A stretch of 64,000 bases of DNA from Spirochaetia bacterium. Lineage in GTDB: Bacteria; Spirochaetota; Leptospiria; Leptospirales; Leptonemataceae. The position numbers were made by a program, and so were the translations under genes. Within the stretch, counting starts at the first letter, position 1. Every line of letters starts with the position of its first letter. The DNA is taken from assembly GCA_021413825.1 (NCBI GenBank), contig JAIOPQ010000007.1, positions 1 to 64,000 on the forward strand. Direction: 5' to 3'. Below the pieces are notes generated by a model. That model was not told the DNA's origin. It worked only from the letters and a program-made list of their open reading frames with translations, and ran no database searches. This document shows, piece by piece, positions 34,869 to 43,336 of the stretch.

Positions 34869-35381
34869 ATGAATCTGATCGTGCCTGGAATTAATGGTTC
34901 TGGCCCGGAACACTGGCAAACGCTATGGGAAGCGCATGATCCCGGGTTTCTCCGTGTGGTCCAAAACGACTGGGATCATCCGGAATTTGGGGCCTGGATG
35001 GATCGACTCCAGCAAGCGTTGGAAGCAAATCCTGGGAGCTGGATCGTGGCTCACAGCCTTGGGTGTTTGTTAGTCGTTTCGCGCCAAGTTCCAGTTCAAC
35101 CTCGCGGCGCATTTCTTGTAGCACCACCGGATCCGGCTGGTCCGGAGTTCCCGTCGACTGCAAAGAGTTTCGCAGATATTGCTAAGACACAGTTGTCTTT
35201 TCCATCCCTGGTTGTTGCAAGTGAAGACGATCCATACGCTTCCATTGCATTTGCCAAAGCATCTGCAGCCGCATGGGGTTCAGCGTTCGTTTCAGTTGGA
35301 CAGAAAGGTCATATCAATGGCGCTTCAGGTCTTGGGTTCTGGGATGAGGGCTATCAGCTCTTTAAGCAATTCATTTCATGA
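34869..35381 (+). CDS. RBBP9/YdeN-family alpha/beta hydrolase
   Basis: 170 residues, short alpha/beta hydrolase. It opens with VPGINGSGPEHWQTLWE (the GxxGSxxxHW pattern), nucleophile Ser in AHSLGCLL, Asp in ASEDDPY and His in KGHINGAS. Serine-hydrolase activity on an unknown substrate, cytoplasmic. Confidence 0.9.
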   Translation: MNLIVPGINGSGPEHWQTLWEAHDPGFLRVVQNDWDHPEFGAWMDRLQQALEANPGSWIVAHSLGCLLVVSRQVPVQPRGAFLVAPPDPAGPEFPSTAKSFADIAKTQLSFPSLVVASEDDPYASIAFAKASAAAWGSAFVSVGQKGHINGASGLGFWDEGYQLFKQFIS

Positions 35382-35410
35382 TCTTCCGGAAAAGAATGAA
35401 AGGGGCTAAC

Positions 35411-35689
35411 TCATAAACGATTGTTGAGATTCAAGAGACTCTGTTCAAATTGAAACTCAATTTCTGCCTCATCCAGATCGTCTGCTGTCATTCGAGCCAG
35501 TTCAAGCAGTTGCGCGTGGAGTGCTGGCCGTTCGTTCTTTAGATACGTGAATAGCCCGCGACGCTGAATCGCTTGAATGATCTCTTCAAACTCTATTATA
35601 GTAAATTCAAAGCGATTTCTTTCGCAGATCCAGTAGATTAAATCCCCGGAGCGGTGACCGATTGAATGAAAGAGGGGCACAAATATCAA
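35411..35689 (-). CDS. Small helical protein of unknown function
   Basis: 92 residues from TTG 35689, or 89 from GTG 35680, neither with a strong ribosome-binding site. The N-terminal part (DLIYWICERNRFEFTIIEFEEIIQAI) and an acidic C terminus (DDLDEAEIEFQFEQSLLNL) form a compact helical protein. No family recognised. It diverges from the dus gene. Confidence 0.5.
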   Translation of the reverse strand: MIFVPLFHSIGHRSGDLIYWICERNRFEFTIIEFEEIIQAIQRRGLFTYLKNERPALHAQLLELARMTADDLDEAEIEFQFEQSLLNLNNRL

Positions 35690-35730
35690 AAAAGGTGGCG
35701 CCCGTCCCTATTCAAGGAATTTCTTGAACG

Positions 35731-36684
35731 GTGGACCCGGCTTTCTATATAGAATCCATTCCAATCTATGGGCGCGTGTTTCTGTCCCCCATGGCAAATT
35801 TTTCTGATAGCCCGTATAGAAAAATATGCAGGCGCCTGGGTTCAGCCTTCTCTTTCGCAGAGTTCGTTCCCGCAGAGACAATTGCAGTTCGCGATCCAGA
35901 CTATATGAGCATGCTACGATTCGAAGAGGAAGAACGTCCGCTGATCCTGCAACTATTTGGTAACAACTGTGATACTCTGGCCGCAGCCGCTGAAGTTGCA
36001 ATGGAGTTCAGGCCAGACGCGATCGATCTCAACATGGGATGCTCTGTAAATCAAATCGCAGGCAATGGGTCCGGTGCGGCACTACTAAAAAATCCAATGC
36101 TTGCCGCTCAAATGATTGAACGACTTCGAAAAACGGTTCCCGTTCCAATTACGGCGAAGATCCGGCTGGGCTGGGATGATGCATCGCTAAACTACCTGGA
36201 AGTTTCTCATATTCTACAAGAATCTGGTATTGCAATGCTCTCCGTACACGGAAGAACCAGAGCTCAGGCGTATACTGGATTGGCCAACTGGAATGCGATC
36301 GCAGAGGTTAAGGCTAATGCACGTGTGCCCGTGCTCGGAGTCGGCGATATTTTGGATTATGAAGATGCCCTGACTCGAATTCAGAAATACGGTGTGGATG
36401 GGGTACTTGTGGGCCGCAGTGCTGCAGGAAATCCATGGTTATTTTCGGCATTGGATCGCGCGCAAGTTCAGCCGGAGCAAATTCTTGAAATCATGCTGGA
36501 ACACTTTCGTGACATGTTGAAGTTCTATGGCGAGCGGGGATGTATTTTGTTCAGGAAACATGCGGCGCGATATGTAAAGGGTTTTATCGGGGCGGATGCA
36601 CTGAGGACTGAGTTACTTCAGACAAAGAACGCAGAAGAATTTGAAACTGCCGTTAGGCGCTTTCTGAATTCACAGCCAGACTAG
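35731..36684 (+). CDS. dus: tRNA-dihydrouridine synthase
   Basis: 317 residues from a GTG start. FMN TIM-barrel enzyme reducing uridines in tRNA. The catalytic Cys104 lies in DLNMGCSVNQIAGNGSGAALL, followed by ITAKIRLGW, LSVHGRTRAQAYTG and DGVLVGRSAAGNPWLF. The start region LSPMANFSDSPYRK is the Dus flavin block. Closest by eye to DusB-type, but the exact class is not assigned. Confidence 0.94.
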   Translation: MDPAFYIESIPIYGRVFLSPMANFSDSPYRKICRRLGSAFSFAEFVPAETIAVRDPDYMSMLRFEEEERPLILQLFGNNCDTLAAAAEVAMEFRPDAIDLNMGCSVNQIAGNGSGAALLKNPMLAAQMIERLRKTVPVPITAKIRLGWDDASLNYLEVSHILQESGIAMLSVHGRTRAQAYTGLANWNAIAEVKANARVPVLGVGDILDYEDALTRIQKYGVDGVLVGRSAAGNPWLFSALDRAQVQPEQILEIMLEHFRDMLKFYGERGCILFRKHAARYVKGFIGADALRTELLQTKNAEEFETAVRRFLNSQPD

Positions 36685-36696
36685 CGCGCCAGGAGA

Positions 36697-37515
36697 CTAT
36701 AACAATCGCTGGATCATTGGAATGGATTTAGCCGCAGCCTGCTGGCCACGTTCAATGGCCTCTTTTGTTTTGTGATAGTCAAAGAATCCAAATTCTGGCA
36801 GGACCGGTTCAATCAGAATGTCAGGCGGATGGGTCCCAAAATTGAGCGCCTTGTGGCGTTCTCGCATTGTGTCCACTGAACGAGCCACAATCTCAGCCAT
36901 GGACTTGGCCGGCTCATGTGTCTTGTCCGAGTTGAGATCGACAGCAATTACGATATCAGCGCCTAGCTTGCGCGCCAAGTTTACTGGAACTGGATTTAGC
37001 AATCCTCCATCGACTAATTGACGTTTCCTATCTCCAGTACCAGTTTCAAGGGGAGACAGGAAGCCCGGAACAGCGACAGATGCGCGGACAGCCGGAAGTA
37101 GCGGACCATCCACAATGTGAACTTCCTCCATGTGGACCAGATCTGTAGCCACAACCCCAAAAGGAAGTTTCAAATCCGCGAACGTGCGCGCAGTCAGACT
37201 CCCTTCAAGATACTCCAGAAACTTTCTTCCTGCCACAATCCCACCGCTACGAGGTGCAAAATCCATATAACGAAACGTGTCTCGAATTCCTTTATACGAT
37301 ACTGCAAACGTCTCAATCGCTGCAAGTGATCTAGCCGCAAAGTATGCGCCGATGACGGCACCCGCAGAGCAACCGGCAACAACGTGGACTGGAATATTTG
37401 CTCGCTCAAGAGATCTGAGAATACCAATGTGTGCCCAACCACGAGCGGCGCCAGAACCCAGGGCGACCCCGATGCGGGGCTCACTGAATCGCATTCTTTT
37501 GAAGGAAAATCGCAA
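36697..37515 (-). CDS. Patatin-like phospholipase, RssA type
   Basis: 272 residues (ATG 37494 would give a shorter start). Ser-Asp dyad enzyme: oxyanion-hole GSGAARGWAHIGIL, nucleophile Ser50 in AGCSAGAV and Asp170 in LVDGGLLNPVPV. No signal peptide, so a cytoplasmic or membrane-bound lipid acyl hydrolase. It directly follows another patatin gene (6-base gap), same strand. Confidence 0.92.
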   Translation of the reverse strand: MRFSFKRMRFSEPRIGVALGSGAARGWAHIGILRSLERANIPVHVVAGCSAGAVIGAYFAARSLAAIETFAVSYKGIRDTFRYMDFAPRSGGIVAGRKFLEYLEGSLTARTFADLKLPFGVVATDLVHMEEVHIVDGPLLPAVRASVAVPGFLSPLETGTGDRKRQLVDGGLLNPVPVNLARKLGADIVIAVDLNSDKTHEPAKSMAEIVARSVDTMRERHKALNFGTHPPDILIEPVLPEFGFFDYHKTKEAIERGQQAAAKSIPMIQRLL

Positions 37516-37521
37516 GGTCGC

Positions 37522-38454
37522 TTAACGTTTGAAAAATGCTTTTAGTTTAGAGCTAAACTTTGAGCGTGATTCTGAAACGCGTTCAGAAAAATATCTGAGG
37601 CCAGTCTCAATCCCAAGATCAACAGCACGATTGAGTTTTACTATGTCACGCGTTACAAGGCCCGCCGGTACGGGCGATTTTGGGTCCACAATTTGAATGT
37701 TAAATCCTGCTGGTGGGTGATTCAACAAGTCAAACGCGCGATTAAAGCGGTGGTGATGCTCACGCGTTATGAATTCGCGAATCTTTTTGTTTCCAGGATA
37801 GGAAAGCCAACCAAGCATTTTTCCAACAGGATCACTACGATATGATCTGGGATGATTCAGTACAACTGTAATGTCCTTGTAGCCTGCTTCCATAACGGCT
37901 TCAACTGGCATAGGGTCGATTACGCCGCCGTCGGTATATTCACTTTCACCCAGGAACTTGCGACCGCGAGTTGCGATTGGTAATGACGTTGCAGCTTTGA
38001 GTAAATGAAGAACATTCTGACTGGTGGCGCGCACGTATTCAGGGAGAATAGTTTGAAGATTGCTCAGCGTTACATAAAACGGCGTACGTTTTGGATCATC
38101 CAACCGGTGGCGCGGAAATTCGTATTTCTTACCGAATAAGAAATCGATCAAATACTCCTGATTGAGTATTGTCTTTCCGCGAAGCATGTTTAAGTAGGAA
38201 ATAAAGCGGCTTCCAGTAAGCTCATAGCGCCAGACGTCCAGGCACCAATCAACCATGCGCTCAGTTGGAGTTGATGCGACATAGTATGCCGCCGAACAGC
38301 TACCAGACGAAACTCCGACAACAATATCAAAATTGCTGGGTGGATAGATTCTGCTCATGGAAGCCAGGACACCGCCCGCAAAAGAGCCGCGCATGCCACC
38401 CCCTTCCACGATTAGAGCCCGGGTTTTCTTCCCAGTTGCTTCCGGCAGGTTCAT
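37522..38454 (-). CDS. Patatin-like phospholipase, YjjU type
   Basis: 310 residues. Opens with LIVEGGGMRGSFAGGVL, nucleophile Ser50 in GVSSGSC, and Asp175 in YTDGGVIDPMPVEAV. The long insert with WRYELTGSRFISY and the C-terminal basic helix (KFSSKLKAFFKR) fit the YjjU-like branch. It starts divergent from the PPK2 gene by 96 bases, and precedes the RssA-type gene. The pair could act on different phospholipid positions. Confidence 0.92.
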   Translation of the reverse strand: MNLPEATGKKTRALIVEGGGMRGSFAGGVLASMSRIYPPSNFDIVVGVSSGSCSAAYYVASTPTERMVDWCLDVWRYELTGSRFISYLNMLRGKTILNQEYLIDFLFGKKYEFPRHRLDDPKRTPFYVTLSNLQTILPEYVRATSQNVLHLLKAATSLPIATRGRKFLGESEYTDGGVIDPMPVEAVMEAGYKDITVVLNHPRSYRSDPVGKMLGWLSYPGNKKIREFITREHHHRFNRAFDLLNHPPAGFNIQIVDPKSPVPAGLVTRDIVKLNRAVDLGIETGLRYFSERVSESRSKFSSKLKAFFKR

Positions 38455-38550
38455 ATCCTAATCCTCGGCAGGGGCCCGCTCGTGACCAGCATCTTTTCGA
38501 GAGAGAAATGCAATGATTGACGAGCCCGGCGCATAACCTCACCTTCGGGC

Positions 38551-39303
38551 ATGATTGAACTGAAATCCGTTGAGGGAAAGTTTGAGCTCGAGCGAGCAGC
38601 ATACAATGCAGTAGAAAAAGAACTGCAGGAAAGGCTGTACATCCTCTTAAACGAGTGCGCGCAGAAGGAACTATCCTGCCTGATTCTGCTCGAAGGTTGG
38701 GCTGCAAGCGGCAAAGGCGATGCACTCAAGACCATGACTGCTAGACTCGATCCGCGCAAATTCATTGTATACACCGATGAGGCAGGCAAGAACGAGTTTC
38801 CATTTCTCCATCCGTACTGGATCAGTCTTCCCTATCACGGTAAAACGCAATTCCTGATTGGCTCGTGGTATCATAGAGCCGTGGATCGTCGCGCCAAGGA
38901 AAAGGACTCCAGCGAAGAATTTGACGAAAATATTCAATCGATTCTGAACTTCGAGCGACTCCTTTCGGATGAGTCATATATAATTCTAAAATTCTTCATG
39001 CACATTTCAAAAGACGTTCAAAAAGATCGGATGAAGAAGGCCAGGAAGGACGGGTTAAGCTGGGTAATTGCAAAGGCAGACGCAAAACAAAATGACGAGT
39101 ATCGCAATTACAGAAGAATCTTTGAACATATTCTAAATCGGACTGATGCAAGCGCTTCTCCCTGGAACATCATTCCGGCTCAGAACAAATACTATGGAAA
39201 GTTCAAGATAATGGAAACCACTGTCAAGTTTCTCGAAGCAAGACTGGGCGTGGATTCGCAGAAATCCCTGGAAGAACTCAAACGCGTTGAGGAAATGGCA
39301 TGA
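38551..39303 (+). CDS. PPK2-family protein, N-domain-like (Walker B altered)
   Basis: 250 residues. PPK2 fold (polyphosphate to nucleotide phosphotransfer). The Walker A is EGWAASGKGD at 48-57; the Asp of GWDAAGKGG seen in active members is replaced by Ala. The second motif, normally FDRSWYGR, reads LIGSWYHR (102-109) and lacks the Asp. The C-terminal blocks HISKDVQKDRMKKARKD and IPAQNKYYGKFKIMET remain. This is like the N-terminal half of two-domain (class II) PPK2 proteins, and the next gene resembles the C-terminal half. ATG 38551 overlaps nothing; the stop overlaps the next gene by 4 bases (ATGA). Confidence 0.88.
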   Translation: MIELKSVEGKFELERAAYNAVEKELQERLYILLNECAQKELSCLILLEGWAASGKGDALKTMTARLDPRKFIVYTDEAGKNEFPFLHPYWISLPYHGKTQFLIGSWYHRAVDRRAKEKDSSEEFDENIQSILNFERLLSDESYIILKFFMHISKDVQKDRMKKARKDGLSWVIAKADAKQNDEYRNYRRIFEHILNRTDASASPWNIIPAQNKYYGKFKIMETTVKFLEARLGVDSQKSLEELKRVEEMA

Positions 39304-40019
39304 GCATCATTCGTTTCAAAGAACTACAGGACGACATCAAGCTTGAGCGCCAGGTCTATAAGGCAGAATTGAGCCGACTCCAGGAAGAAACCCGAATTCT
39401 TTCGCACAAAGCCGCAGATCAAAAACGATCCATCATTGTTGTAATGGAAGGCTGGGATGCAGCAGGCAAAGGTGGAGCGATTCGTCGCCTGACGGCAAGT
39501 CTTGATCCGCGATTATTTCGGGTAAACTCGATTGCTGCGCCAAACGACATTGAGCGCAAGCATCACTATCTCTGGCGTTTCTGGACCAGACTGCCTAGAC
39601 GTGGTTTCATGAGTATATTCGATCGGTCGTGGTATGGCAGAGTTCTAGTCGAACGGGTGGAAGGATTTGCAAAGCAGGCAGAATGGTCCAGGTCTTTCCA
39701 GGAAATCAACGATTTCGAAAGAGAGCTGGTCCAGGCCGGAAGCATAATTTGTAAATACTGGATTCATATTTCCAAGGAAGAGCAGAATACTCGTTTCATG
39801 GGACGACAAAATGATCCCTTGAAGCGCTGGAAGCTCACAGAGGAAGACTGGCGCAATCGTGACAAATGGGATTTATATGAGGCTGCTGCGGAGGAAATGT
39901 TCTTGAAAACGGGAACTTCGGCCTGCCCCTGGGTGCTCGTCCCTGGAAACGATAAGTACAATGCGCGCGTTTTTCTTTTGCGTGATTTTTGTGCCAGGCT
40001 AGAACATGCGCTGGATTGA
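39300..40019 (+). CDS. ppk2: PPK2-family polyphosphate kinase, catalytic half
   Basis: 239 residues. Walker A EGWDAAGKGG (50-59), Walker B-like FDRSWYGRVLVERV with Asp108, lid region WRFWTRLPRRG and the terminal LVPGNDKYNARVFLLRDF. These are the features of active PPK2 that phosphorylate AMP or nucleoside diphosphates using polyphosphate (polyP:AMP phosphotransferase in the class II form). Translationally coupled to the degenerate partner upstream by ATGA, so the two are likely a heteromeric version of the fused class II enzyme. Confidence 0.92.
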   Translation: MSIIRFKELQDDIKLERQVYKAELSRLQEETRILSHKAADQKRSIIVVMEGWDAAGKGGAIRRLTASLDPRLFRVNSIAAPNDIERKHHYLWRFWTRLPRRGFMSIFDRSWYGRVLVERVEGFAKQAEWSRSFQEINDFERELVQAGSIICKYWIHISKEEQNTRFMGRQNDPLKRWKLTEEDWRNRDKWDLYEAAAEEMFLKTGTSACPWVLVPGNDKYNARVFLLRDFCARLEHALD

Positions 40020-40786
40020 TGCCAGAGAAACACACCGTTAGACGACGTTCGTCGGTCTCGCCAGGGGTATCAAAGAGAAGCCCGGCGAGCCGGCCGGATC
40101 CAAAGAAAAGGTTGCCGCTTCTCTGTATCCCAGGACTGGGCGGGGATCGGCGGATATTCGATCCAATTCTGAAGCACCTGGCGCCGGACATTCGTGCGCG
40201 CATTCGCTTTGTAGATCTTTCTCCAGCCAGGTTACATGAATCCCTTGGCGACTACTCTAATAGAATTTTGCGCGACCAGGGATTTCAAAACGCGAAGTTT
40301 TCACATGTCGTTGGAATTTCCTTTGGCGGAATGATTGCGCAAGAGGCACTGCGCTCCGGCGGCATTCAGGCAAAACAAGCTCTACTGATTTCGACTGCAT
40401 TGAGCGGCAGTGATTTGACAATGCTTTCTAGAATTTGCGCATCCTGCCTGCCACTGATTCCCGACTTTATGCATGGTGCGATCGTCTGGTTCCTGGCCGC
40501 AGTATATCCCTGGGTTCGCTTCAGAATGACAGAAGCGGGGACGTTTGCAAATATGCTTCGCGCCCAGGATCCGGGCCTCCTGTTTCGCGTCCCAGCAATG
40601 ATTGCGCAGTGGAACCCGGAATTCCCAGGTAAACTACCCTGCGCTTTCGTTCATGTACAGGGCACGCGTGATCCTTTGATTTCTTATAATCGCTTGAAGC
40701 GCACGCGCTCGGTTGACGTTCCTGTAGCAGGCGGAAATCATCTGGTATTTGTGTCCGAGGCCAGGTTGATCGCTTCTTTGTTTTAA
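40019..40786 (+). CDS. Alpha/beta hydrolase
   Basis: 255 residues from ATG 40019, overlapping the PPK2 stop (TGATG). PRLCIPGLGGDRRIF-like opening (oxyanion hole), nucleophile Ser in GISFGGMIA, Asp in GTRDPLI and His in GGNHLVF. No membrane anchor; residues before about 28 are basic and probably disordered. Substrate unknown. Probably in the operon with the PPK2 pair. Confidence 0.82.
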   Translation: MPEKHTVRRRSSVSPGVSKRSPASRPDPKKRLPLLCIPGLGGDRRIFDPILKHLAPDIRARIRFVDLSPARLHESLGDYSNRILRDQGFQNAKFSHVVGISFGGMIAQEALRSGGIQAKQALLISTALSGSDLTMLSRICASCLPLIPDFMHGAIVWFLAAVYPWVRFRMTEAGTFANMLRAQDPGLLFRVPAMIAQWNPEFPGKLPCAFVHVQGTRDPLISYNRLKRTRSVDVPVAGGNHLVFVSEARLIASLF

Positions 40787-40840
40787 CTCTTGCCTTGTCG
40801 TCTTGTTCCCTTTTCTTATCCTTGATCAGGATATTCTGCA

Positions 40841-41278
40841 ATGTCTCTCTCAGAAGATCTCTATAAAGAAGTAATACTCCAGCACGCCCAGAATCCATCG
40901 CATCGCGGACCGCTTACAGGCGCAAATGTCCGGGAAGCTGGTGTAAATCGAACATGCGGTGATGAGCTGGAATTGGAGATGCTGGTAGAGAATGGCAAGA
41001 TTCAGAAAATCGCTCTACTTGGCAAAGGCTGTAGCATCCACACTGCTTCAGGATCGCTGATGGCGGAAGCTGTGGAAGGCAAAAGTCTAACGGAAGCCAT
41101 GAAAATAATCGGGGATTTCAAAGGCATGCTGGTTGAAAATAAGGACATTCATTTCGATGAAGACCTGGAAGAGCTAGAATCCTTGCGCGGTGTGCAACGG
41201 TATCCGGTTCGCGTCAAATGTGCAACGCTGTCATGGAATACTCTAGAACAAGCACTTAAGAAAAATGGAACTCACTGA
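40841..41278 (+). CDS. sufU: Fe-S cluster assembly protein SufU
   Basis: 145 residues. Zinc/cysteine site Cys39, Asp41, Cys64 and Cys127 in NRTCGDEL, GKGCSIHTASGSLM and RVKCATLSW, matching SufU rather than IscU (with the 18-residue insertion before the middle cysteine). SufU accepts sulfur from the SufS desulfurase. The sufCBDS genes are not adjacent. The stop overlaps the next start by one base (TGATG). Confidence 0.92.
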   Translation: MSLSEDLYKEVILQHAQNPSHRGPLTGANVREAGVNRTCGDELELEMLVENGKIQKIALLGKGCSIHTASGSLMAEAVEGKSLTEAMKIIGDFKGMLVENKDIHFDEDLEELESLRGVQRYPVRVKCATLSWNTLEQALKKNGTH

Positions 41279-42300
41279 TGCATCCCGTTAATATCAATCT
41301 CTCGTTTTTTCACGCATTTGGATACGAAGGCCACTGGGCCCTTATGACTCTGGTAGTTGGATTTTTTTATCAACGAGCAAAATCAGTTCAGGCGGGGTAT
41401 TCAAAGGATTGGTTTATCTCTGCTTACTCGTTTGCAATTCTTATGGGCTTTGTGTTTGCCCGCTTGTTCCATTTCATGTTCTGGGATACGGAAACTTTTT
41501 TGAAGAATCCCCTGGTCGTTTTTCACGCAGGTGGCGGATTCGCAATTCTTGGTGGTACAATCGGAACTGGATTCGGCGGCTGGGTTTACTCGCGATGGAC
41601 AGGAGTGAATTTCTTGCACTGGTGCGATTCACTCATGACACCCATTTGTCTGAGCCTCGCCCTGGGTCGACTGGCCTGTTTTCTGAACGGTGACGCCTAC
41701 GGCTTGCCAACTGCGCTGCCCTGGGGTGTAACGTTCTCAAGCCTTAGTAGCGACTGGATGCGCGAATGGCAGTCGCTCCATTCCTTATACGCAACAAGCC
41801 CGGATCCACTAGGTGTGTTATCAAGAATTTTTTCCAGTTATGTAACGTTACACGACTTACCACTGCCTCAAACGCTCGCAGGTTTGCAGTCTCAGGGTGT
41901 GCACAACATAGGGGACCTTGCCAAGTTTTATCCGCCAAATGCAAACTTGAGTCAGACTCAGCTGGCAACACTGGGCTTGTATCCGTTTCCCATTGTTACT
42001 CCAAAAGTTCATCCTGCACAATTGTATGAAACCATACTCATGCTCATAGGATATGTTTTTATAATGTTCGCCGAAAAACAACCCTGGTGCAAGCAACGCA
42101 CTTTCTTCCTGTTCTGGATAGTGTATGGAATTAACAGACTCTTGATTGAGACGGTTCGTGGAGACAGAAACCTTGCGCTGGCTGGACTAACGTATGCACA
42201 ATTGATTTCCATTCTATTGATTGTCTCTGGCATTTTTGCATTCTGGTATTACACAATGCAATGGAATAAAAAGGGAATCCCGGAGCCCGTGTTAAAATGA
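41278..42300 (+). CDS. lgt: Prolipoprotein diacylglyceryl transferase (Lgt), variant
   Basis: 340 residues, seven or more membrane segments. The Lgt signature lies at LALGRLACFLNGDAYGLP (129-144) with Arg131; the Asn of the usual GRxGNF is replaced by Cys134. VHPAQLYE (244-251) and NRLLIETVRGDRN (C-terminal) are the other family blocks. Relative to usual Lgt (270-290 residues) there is an insertion of about 70-80 residues between them (152-240). Function: lipid transfer to the lipobox Cys of lipoproteins, which this window has many of. Overlaps the next gene by 4 bases. Confidence 0.85.
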   Translation: MHPVNINLSFFHAFGYEGHWALMTLVVGFFYQRAKSVQAGYSKDWFISAYSFAILMGFVFARLFHFMFWDTETFLKNPLVVFHAGGGFAILGGTIGTGFGGWVYSRWTGVNFLHWCDSLMTPICLSLALGRLACFLNGDAYGLPTALPWGVTFSSLSSDWMREWQSLHSLYATSPDPLGVLSRIFSSYVTLHDLPLPQTLAGLQSQGVHNIGDLAKFYPPNANLSQTQLATLGLYPFPIVTPKVHPAQLYETILMLIGYVFIMFAEKQPWCKQRTFFLFWIVYGINRLLIETVRGDRNLALAGLTYAQLISILLIVSGIFAFWYYTMQWNKKGIPEPVLK

Positions 42301-42947
42301 AAGCAATCGTAGTTGGAGCATCGGGGCTAATTGGCGCACAAGTCGTTCAGATTGCAGCCAGAGAAAAACTATACGGATCCATTGTAGCGCCGGCCCGTAG
42401 AAAGATTGGAGTTCCAGACGGTGTTGAAAATCCAATTGTAGATTTTGACAAGCTGGAGAGTGCTCACTGGAAGGCAGATCACATTTTCTGTTGTATTGGG
42501 ACTACCATTAAGGTCGCAGGATCTCAAGAGGCCTTCCGCCGGGTAGATTACGATATTGCAGTCAATACTGCAGCCCTGGCCAGATCAAACGGCGCTTCCA
42601 AGATCTTTGTTGTTTCAGCTCTGGGTGCGGACAAGAAATCAGGAATTTTTTATAGCAAAGTCAAGGGTGAAATGGAAGCGGCGATTATTGAAATGGGATT
42701 TGCCGAAACCTGGATTTTCCGCCCATCTCTGTTAACTGGGGAACGGAAAGATTCAAGGCCAGGTGAGGTTCTTGGCCAAATTGTAGGCTCCATCTTCAGT
42801 CCGCTCTTTATCGGGGGCATTAAGAAATACAAGCCAATCGCGGGTGAAGTGGTGGCACGAGCTATGCTCTGCGCTGCATTTCTTTCAAGGCCCGGCGTGA
42901 ACATAGTTGAATCCGATCAGATTCAAGAATTGGGCAAAGCTGGCTGA
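42297..42947 (+). CDS. NAD(P)-binding Rossmann protein (HTATIP2/YraR-like)
   Basis: 216 residues. Starts with the NAD(P) loop VGASGLIGAQVV, then CCIGTTIKVAGSQEAFRRVDYD and VSALGADKKSGIFYSKVKGEME, the block of the short HTATIP2/TIP30-like oxidoreductases (YraR in enterics). Substrate unknown. Overlaps the convergent SUKH gene by 25 bases. Confidence 0.88.
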   Translation: MKAIVVGASGLIGAQVVQIAAREKLYGSIVAPARRKIGVPDGVENPIVDFDKLESAHWKADHIFCCIGTTIKVAGSQEAFRRVDYDIAVNTAALARSNGASKIFVVSALGADKKSGIFYSKVKGEMEAAIIEMGFAETWIFRPSLLTGERKDSRPGEVLGQIVGSIFSPLFIGGIKKYKPIAGEVVARAMLCAAFLSRPGVNIVESDQIQELGKAG

Positions 42948-43336
42948 AATAACGCCAGGAATTCATCAAACGATTCTGAAACCTGCAGCCAGGCGTAGCC
43001 GTCCCAATGAACTATTTTGGGTTCCGGAATCTGGTTACGATAGTCAAAACAAAATGGCGCGCCCTCGCTGTCTTCAGCAAAGCAAATGATCTGTGAAAAA
43101 TCAGTAATATCAGCAAGGTATGGTGGTCTTTCCGGCCGATCACCGTAGTAACAATCGCTCAGGAAAGCTGCGGCCATTTTATCTGTCGACTCCCGGATCT
43201 GCGCTTCACTCTGGTAACATTTTCCGAACGTCATTTCCCATGTACCGCCGGAGCGCGCAGATGCCCCGGTCAAACGAGCGATCGTTTCTTTATTATCTAA
43301 GAGGCGCTGAAATCCTGCGGGCAGTCTGTGGATCAT
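42923..43336 (-). CDS. SUKH-family (SMI1/KNR4-like) protein
   Basis: 137 residues. Compact mixed fold with DITDFSQIICFAEDSEGAPFCFDYR, KIVHWDGYAWLQVSESFDEFLALF at the C-terminal half, the strand-helix pattern of SUKH domains (WxxxxxxSFxxFL). SUKH proteins are often immunity proteins against polymorphic toxins; no toxin gene is nearby. Its start overlaps the cyclase stop (ATGA), so it is coupled with the cyclase gene. Confidence 0.7.
   Translation of the reverse strand: MIHRLPAGFQRLLDNKETIARLTGASARSGGTWEMTFGKCYQSEAQIRESTDKMAAAFLSDCYYGDRPERPPYLADITDFSQIICFAEDSEGAPFCFDYRNQIPEPKIVHWDGYAWLQVSESFDEFLALFQPALPNS

Noticed and set aside
42923-43336. SUKH gene as part of a toxin-immunity locus
   Set aside because: No polymorphic toxin, RHS or secretion gene is present nearby, so only the coupling to the cyclase is retained as a lead.
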